Below, piece after piece: positions 61,901 to 64,000 of a stretch of 64,000 bases of DNA (positions are counted from its first letter, which is position 1; every line of letters starts with the position of its first letter). The stretch comes from Streptomyces sp. NBC_01451 (GTDB lineage: Bacteria > Actinomycetota > Actinomycetes > Streptomycetales > Streptomycetaceae), in assembly GCF_036227485.1 (NCBI RefSeq), contig NZ_CP109479.1:3410001-3474000 (forward strand). The letters are read 5' to 3'. The translations under genes were made by a program, and so were the position numbers. Below the pieces are notes generated by a model, which was given only the letters and a program-made list of their open reading frames with translations, did not search any database and was not told the origin of the DNA.

Positions 61901-62084
61901 CCGACGACGCCTTCGCGCTGCCGGAATCGACAGCCGCGAAGGCCTGTCCGGAGCCCAGCGACACCAGTGCCGTCTCCGCCGCCAGTACAGCCGCGACCGC
62001 AAGCGCGGTCCGGCGCAGCGATGCGCCCGTTGTTCTGTCCCGCCCCCGTGAGGCAGGGAAGACACGTCTTCCCTTGAGTCCCAT
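55911..62084 (-). CDS. Secreted Rhs/YD-repeat protein with small glycine-rich C-terminal tail
   Basis: A 2,057-residue protein. ATG 62084 follows AGGAG. Signal peptide about residues 20-50 (RRTALAVAAVLAAETALVSL). A DNRLRE-type domain lies about 280-430 (SYLKFDVSKFAGKHITDTNF), then Ig/beta-rich spacers and a long YD-repeat shell (YTYDSLGRRIGYSDGAGNTS and similar). The RHS core near the end is LSYLGARAYDPTLGRFLQTD, then VGSYDLDG. A 112-residue tail follows with four Cys, two hydrophobic stretches (CSLGVTLVGSLAAAACAPFA; ATLIGAAIGGFGGAAGKLIK) and a basic amphipathic end (KVFKGWGDRQAIKDWDKFKK). No nuclease or ADP-ribosylation motif is visible; the tail looks pore-forming or bacteriocin-like. Delivery and toxicity are inferred from the Rhs family. 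Confidence 0.88.
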   Translation of the reverse strand: MGLKGRRVFPASRGRDRTTGASLRRTALAVAAVLAAETALVSLGSGQAFAAVDSGSAKASSAAAVESVSSSADSTASALLMARLEGRRIEVLSQRAADSTTYALPSGELQTETFAGPVRVRQDGVWKDIDTSLSDTGAGLTPQATAADITVSDGGDTALASVSKGETSFGMGWQDKLPTPTVTDNTASYDLGDGQTLTVSALAQGFSQNVILDQAPDSPVSYRIPLHLDGLTLSQADSGHLLLKDSAGRLVAEAPAPMMWDSSRNESSGEPDHQARVTTKVETADDGAQTLVLTPDADFLADSDLTYPVTVDPTSTLAVTTDTWIQTPDYPDSQVSSQELKSGTYDAGADKARSYLKFDVSKFAGKHITDTNFALYSYWSSTCSREGAGTTVRRITSAWSSTSLTWDTRPSSTGTGAVNNLVPRGYSSDCSAAWSNWDIDTIVQAWADGATNYGLMVYGTDETDSTTWRRFRSANYTTSGYAPALTVTYNSYPAKPSSAAIAPSQVNAYNGYRYVTSLTPTLSAKVTDPDGSATKGQFEITADPAYADTTYSYTATSSSVSSGSAAKLTIPSASAFPSGAHLRYRVRAYDGTDYGSWTGYTTFVMNTGLPAAPTLTCDTYTENGWTAKADDAVSCTLDTASTDGAGYSWGLDDTSLPNRKLDTTNGTGGDAQTVSINPANGWHTLYARTVDSGGNLSTATTAYTFGVGADGAAILSPADGDTTARRLTLSAKGLTSYTGVTWQYRRGETDSWHTVPAVDVTASGAAVSAWPVAVTSGTATKLVWNTVNSLSEDGVIQLRAAFTDGTTTGYSQTTEVTLDRDAGNAPGAQVGPGEVNQLTGDYTLSATDASAFAASVDRTYSSRANSTNTEGQAQIFGPGWASSVDAVGTDFTQLRKTSATSVELLSADGSSVAFTATSSGWQPETGAGLLTLTGTLSGTSFTLTDTDANTTVFTKAATDAVTWTLASSATAVDDTAVTIASETVTVGNNTLARPKYVISPTGAVTAATCQATPATKGCRVLEYIYATATTATSSTLGDYAGQVTSVKLWATTPDASASTAETIASYTYNTAGQLRQVWDPRISPALKTEYTYGTDGRVATLTEPGELPWTFTYGTAGSALTSGTGMLLKASRPALAEGTASTTSGTAATTVVYDVPLSGTTAPYQMDATTVATWAQDEAPTDATAVFPADSVPASNTGSDLTATSYDRASITYINADGTETNRAGPGGAITTTEYDDYGNTVTELTAANRELALGTSSGAADELASLGLTDLSTADRAQLLSSVSGYSTDGERLTDEYGPLHEITLTEELTGTTADSTLAAGTAIPAHAHTAYTYDENKPTDAAVSNLVTSAVTGAAIPGYATDAETHTVTTTYDWSTGQELKTVGGDTTDIVATYDGAGRVATTRTAGSTGSDAAALNYSYYSASSTGTCASIEWDGLLCRTAPAATITGGGSNPANAVTTVYTYDRWGRPAVKTETSGSVTRTTTNTVDSTSRTTNTAVTGGIGTDTPATTYTYNTSNGQLASLTSNGQTVTYTYDSLGRRIGYSDGAGNTSTTAHDVLDRKVKTTDSAPSTVTYAYATTGDLKTVTDSVAGTFTGTYNADGALISETLPGSYTLTVATDPAGQETDRAYTAADGTTLLADSATYTVTGQQAGHTQTDGSTTRSDYTYDSAGRLTQASDTTSTGCTTRAYTFDVSSNRTALTATSDDCDTTTTDDDTTATTSYTHDSANRLVNSGYAYDAFGRTTTAGTRSLTYFTNDLVRTETVGTDRGTWALDAAGRLAVRSAQTQATDGTWSTTDTITNHYGDDGDRPVWTSADGTVGRSVQDLSGSLAAQTTASGGTVLQLANIHGDVIVQQSLDANEASTVQHYDEYGQQLDATTAATYGYLGAYARSTSGVSGLSYLGARAYDPTLGRFLQTDPVYGANANSYVYPGDPVGSYDLDGRKKARSCGFWCSLGVTLVGSLAAAACAPFAGPIICGAVGGGITGFARYWWTHHGGHGYTIKGAIKATLIGAAIGGFGGAAGKLIKKIGGKVFKGWGDRQAIKDWDKFKKALG

Positions 62085-62407
62085 GCGCACTCCTGTGATC
62101 ACGCCACGACACTTGTTGCGTCCTGAGCGGGCCTGATCAAAGCAGGCCTGTGTGAGGAGTTCTCCACGCTTTCACTGCTTGTTGCCCACCGTGACCCTCA
62201 GATCCTCCTCAATAGTCTTGACGTGAATTCGGTCAACACGTTTCGGCCACCGGAAGATGCGCTTCCACTGAGCGCTTCCTGTGGGCCGGCTTCGGCGAAT
62301 AGGGCATCTCGGGCCCGCCATCGACAGACACTCAGCGGATCGACAGGACACACTGCGGGCTCCTCGGCCGCGAACCTTTATCGACCCGTGATCATCACTG
62401 GTTGTGA
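62085..62407. other. Intergenic region upstream of Rhs gene
   Basis: A 323-bp gap between the metallophosphoesterase stop and the Rhs start. It is less GC-rich than average and should contain the Rhs promoter. A short repeat ATCGACAG occurs twice near 62320-62345 and TGATCA palindromes near 62390-62408. I see no gene, RNA or att-like site. Confidence 0.35.
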
Positions 62408-63706
62408 TCAGGCCCGCCGGGACGCCAGTTCCACCACGGTGATGTCCGACGGCGCCCCCACCCGCGTGGGCGGACCCCAGGCGCCCGCGCCCCGGGAGAC
62501 GTACAACTGAGTGTCCCCGTAGCGCTCCAGGCCGGCGAGGGTGGGGTTGGCGAGGTCGGCGACGAAGTTGCCGGGCCACAACTGGCCGCCGTGGGTGTGG
62601 CCGGAGAGCTGGAGGTCGACGCCGTGCTCGACGGCGTCGTGGATCTGCACCGGCTGGTGGGCCAGCAGCACGCTCGCCCGTGAGGTGTCCCGGTCGCCGA
62701 GCGCCTTGGCGAAGTCGGGGCCCTGGCCCTCGCTCTCACCGGCGATGTCGTTGACCCCGGCGAGGTCGAAGGCGGGCAGTTCGACGCGCGCGTTCTCCAG
62801 TGGGCGCAGACCGAGCCGCCGCACCTCCTCGACCCACTGTTCGGCGCCGGAGAAGTACTCGTGGTTGCCCGTCACGAAGAACGCCCCGTGCCGTGCCCGG
62901 AGTTGGGCGAGGGGTGCCGCCGCCGGACCGAGGTCCTTGACGCTGCCGTCGACCAGGTCGCCGACGACCGCGATCAGATCGGGCTGGGTGGAGTTGATCG
63001 TGTCGACGACCTTCTGCGCGAAACCCCGGCCGAGGACCGGCCCGAGGTGGATGTCGCTGACGACGGCGATCCTGAACCCGTGGGCGCCGCGCGGGAGTTT
63101 GGCCAGCGGCACGGTGACGCGCCGCACACGGGGGCCGCGTACGACGCCGTACGTGCCGTATCCGACGGTCCCCGCGGCGGTCACGGCCGCGGCGCCGGCC
63201 ACGACACGGGAGACGAAGAGGCGCCGGGAGGGCGCGGCGAGGAGACGGGGGGAATCCGGGGTGCCGGAGGTGTCCGGCCGGTCCGGGGTGCCGGAAGCCC
63301 CCGACGCGGCTTGCGGGCTTTCGGGGGCGCCTGCCGGGACGGTCTCCGCCCTCCGGAGCGGTACGGGCTCCGACACGGGTGCCTCGGCCGGCCCGCGCCG
63401 CTCCAGGAACCGCCGCAGCAGTGGCCGTACGAGTTCGCCCGCGATCAGGGCCAGCCCCAGGTACACGAACAGGGCCAGCCAGAGGAAGCCCGGCCAGGCC
63501 AGCGTGCGCTGGAGCCAGAAGGGCGCGCCGCCGCGCTCGGCGGCCAGGGCCGCGACCATCATGACGGGCAGGGCGACGAACACCACCGTGCCGACGCGGC
63601 GGGCGAGGCCGGGCCCGGCGGTCGTGTCGCGCACCAGGCGGCGCCAGACGTACCAGTGCAGCCCCACCAGAGCGGCTACCGCGACGAGCAGGAAAACGAT
63701 GACCAT
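62408..63706 (-). CDS. Membrane-bound metallophosphoesterase (YkuE/YaeI-like)
   Basis: A 432-residue protein. Four membrane helices (about 1-20, 35-58, 68-90 and a fourth before residue 170) with a Pro/Ser-rich cytosolic linker between, then a calcineurin-like phosphoesterase domain: RIAVVSDIHLGPVLGRGFAQ (Dxx-H, about residue 215), LIAVVGDLVDGSVKDLGPAA (GD-x-D), AFFVTGNHEYFSGAEQW (GNHE), and LQLSGHTHGGQLWPGNF (GHxH). It probably cleaves lipid-linked phosphates or phosphodiesters on the membrane. The start at 63706 gives the full TM part. 17 nt after the SCO4848-like gene. Confidence 0.92.
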   Translation of the reverse strand: MVIVFLLVAVAALVGLHWYVWRRLVRDTTAGPGLARRVGTVVFVALPVMMVAALAAERGGAPFWLQRTLAWPGFLWLALFVYLGLALIAGELVRPLLRRFLERRGPAEAPVSEPVPLRRAETVPAGAPESPQAASGASGTPDRPDTSGTPDSPRLLAAPSRRLFVSRVVAGAAAVTAAGTVGYGTYGVVRGPRVRRVTVPLAKLPRGAHGFRIAVVSDIHLGPVLGRGFAQKVVDTINSTQPDLIAVVGDLVDGSVKDLGPAAAPLAQLRARHGAFFVTGNHEYFSGAEQWVEEVRRLGLRPLENARVELPAFDLAGVNDIAGESEGQGPDFAKALGDRDTSRASVLLAHQPVQIHDAVEHGVDLQLSGHTHGGQLWPGNFVADLANPTLAGLERYGDTQLYVSRGAGAWGPPTRVGAPSDITVVELASRRA

Positions 63707-63722
63707 GCGGGTGTGTCCCCCG

Positions 63723-63965
63723 TTATGAGGTCTGGCGCAAAGCGCGCAGTCCGCGCAACCCGATGCCCCCGACGATCGTCCCCAATACGAAGGAGACGAC
63801 CGCGAGCACCAGATGCACCCAGAAGTACGCCGTCGGAGTGCCCGCGTCGTCGAACGCGAGCCCGCTGCTGTCCTTGACCAGATTCTTGATGAAAGTGACC
63901 CAGATGACCCAGCTCCACACCCCGAAGGCGAGCAGGAACCAGGAGACGGGGCGGCTGAGTTTCAC
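63723..63965 (-). CDS. SCO4848-family membrane protein
   Basis: An 80-residue two-helix membrane protein of the Streptomyces SCO4848 family: WFLLAFGVWSWVIWVTFIKN and FWVHLVLAVVSFVLGTIVGG, with the KDSSGLAFDDAGTPTAYFW loop between. It starts at 63965 with MKLSRPVSW. Probably cotranscribed with the metallophosphoesterase. Function unknown. Confidence 0.88.
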   Translation of the reverse strand: MKLSRPVSWFLLAFGVWSWVIWVTFIKNLVKDSSGLAFDDAGTPTAYFWVHLVLAVVSFVLGTIVGGIGLRGLRALRQTS

Positions 63966-64000
63966 AAGAAAGGGCCTTTCATCACTGAACCGGGCAACTC

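Noticed and set aside
59826..62051. Long open frame (741 codons) on the plus strand opposite the Rhs gene
   Set aside because: It is a shadow of the Rhs coding frame caused by high third-position GC. Its translation is low-complexity Gly/Arg/Val with no domain, and the minus-strand frame has clear Rhs motifs.

Overview
The window is high-GC actinobacterial chromosome and almost certainly Streptomyces. The signs are very high third-position GC, many GTG starts, dense ATGA/GTGA start-stop overlaps, a long nested inverted repeat of the kind scattered through Streptomyces genomes, and a Streptomyces-type gene set (Kdn-type cell-wall sugar genes, ECF sigma factors, the SCO4848-type membrane protein, a DUF4328 protein). 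The region looks like core chromosome. I see no insertion sequence, integrase, phage gene, CRISPR array, rRNA or convincing tRNA.

Layout. 1-3.9 kb: an MFS exporter cut by the window edge, a long inverted repeat, a sigma factor with a SnoaL-like tail, an antiparallel-overlapping STAS protein and an AEC permease. 3.9-11.5 kb (minus strand): a nucleoside uptake and salvage block made of a BMP lipoprotein, an ABC ATPase, two permeases, cytidine deaminase and thymidine phosphorylase, followed upstream by the wreck of a second BMP gene joined to an M20-peptidase tail. 11.7-15.3 kb: a DUF6445 protein, an M20 amidohydrolase, a methyltransferase and a VOC protein. 15.4-26.8 kb: a cell-surface sugar cluster that probably makes and polymerises Kdn or another sialic-acid-like nonulosonate. 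It contains a NeuB-type synthase, a fused CMP-transferase/phosphatase, three sialyltransferase-like enzymes, two GT2 enzymes, a DUF6716 protein and an O-acyltransferase. The GT2/polysialyltransferase pair is present twice in mirror image around the acyltransferase.

26.9-38.8 kb: a TetR/flavin monooxygenase pair with two operators, an L,D-transpeptidase lipoprotein, two paralogous ECF sigma modules, several Streptomyces-type unknowns, a GH20 hexosaminidase and an OHCU-decarboxylase-like protein lacking the catalytic motifs. 39.0-42.5 kb: sdhCDAB (succinate dehydrogenase). 42.7-50.3 kb: membrane and secreted proteins, a VOC gene overlapped by a degenerate Uma2 gene, an apparently autoregulated TetR operon with paired 14-bp palindromes, and an MMPL exporter. 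50.4-53.4 kb: an OmpR-type two-component system whose kinase gene ends inside a nine-copy 22-23 bp tandem repeat, then an RsbW-like ATPase. 53.5-55.0 kb: an orphan peptide-binding protein. 55.2-62.1 kb: a 2,057-residue secreted Rhs/YD-repeat protein with a small glycine-rich, membrane-active-looking C-terminal tail, followed by a 2-TM protein that could be its partner. 62.4-64 kb: a metallophosphoesterase and an SCO4848-family membrane protein.

Most interesting signals: the Rhs gene with its downstream neighbour; the mirrored glycosyltransferase cassettes; the chimeric BMP pseudogene with two matching operator-like sites in the nucleoside operon; an apparent ATC start codon for the nucleoside ABC ATPase; a small ECF-associated protein resembling the N-terminal domain of its paralogue's membrane partner; and the kinase-terminal minisatellite.
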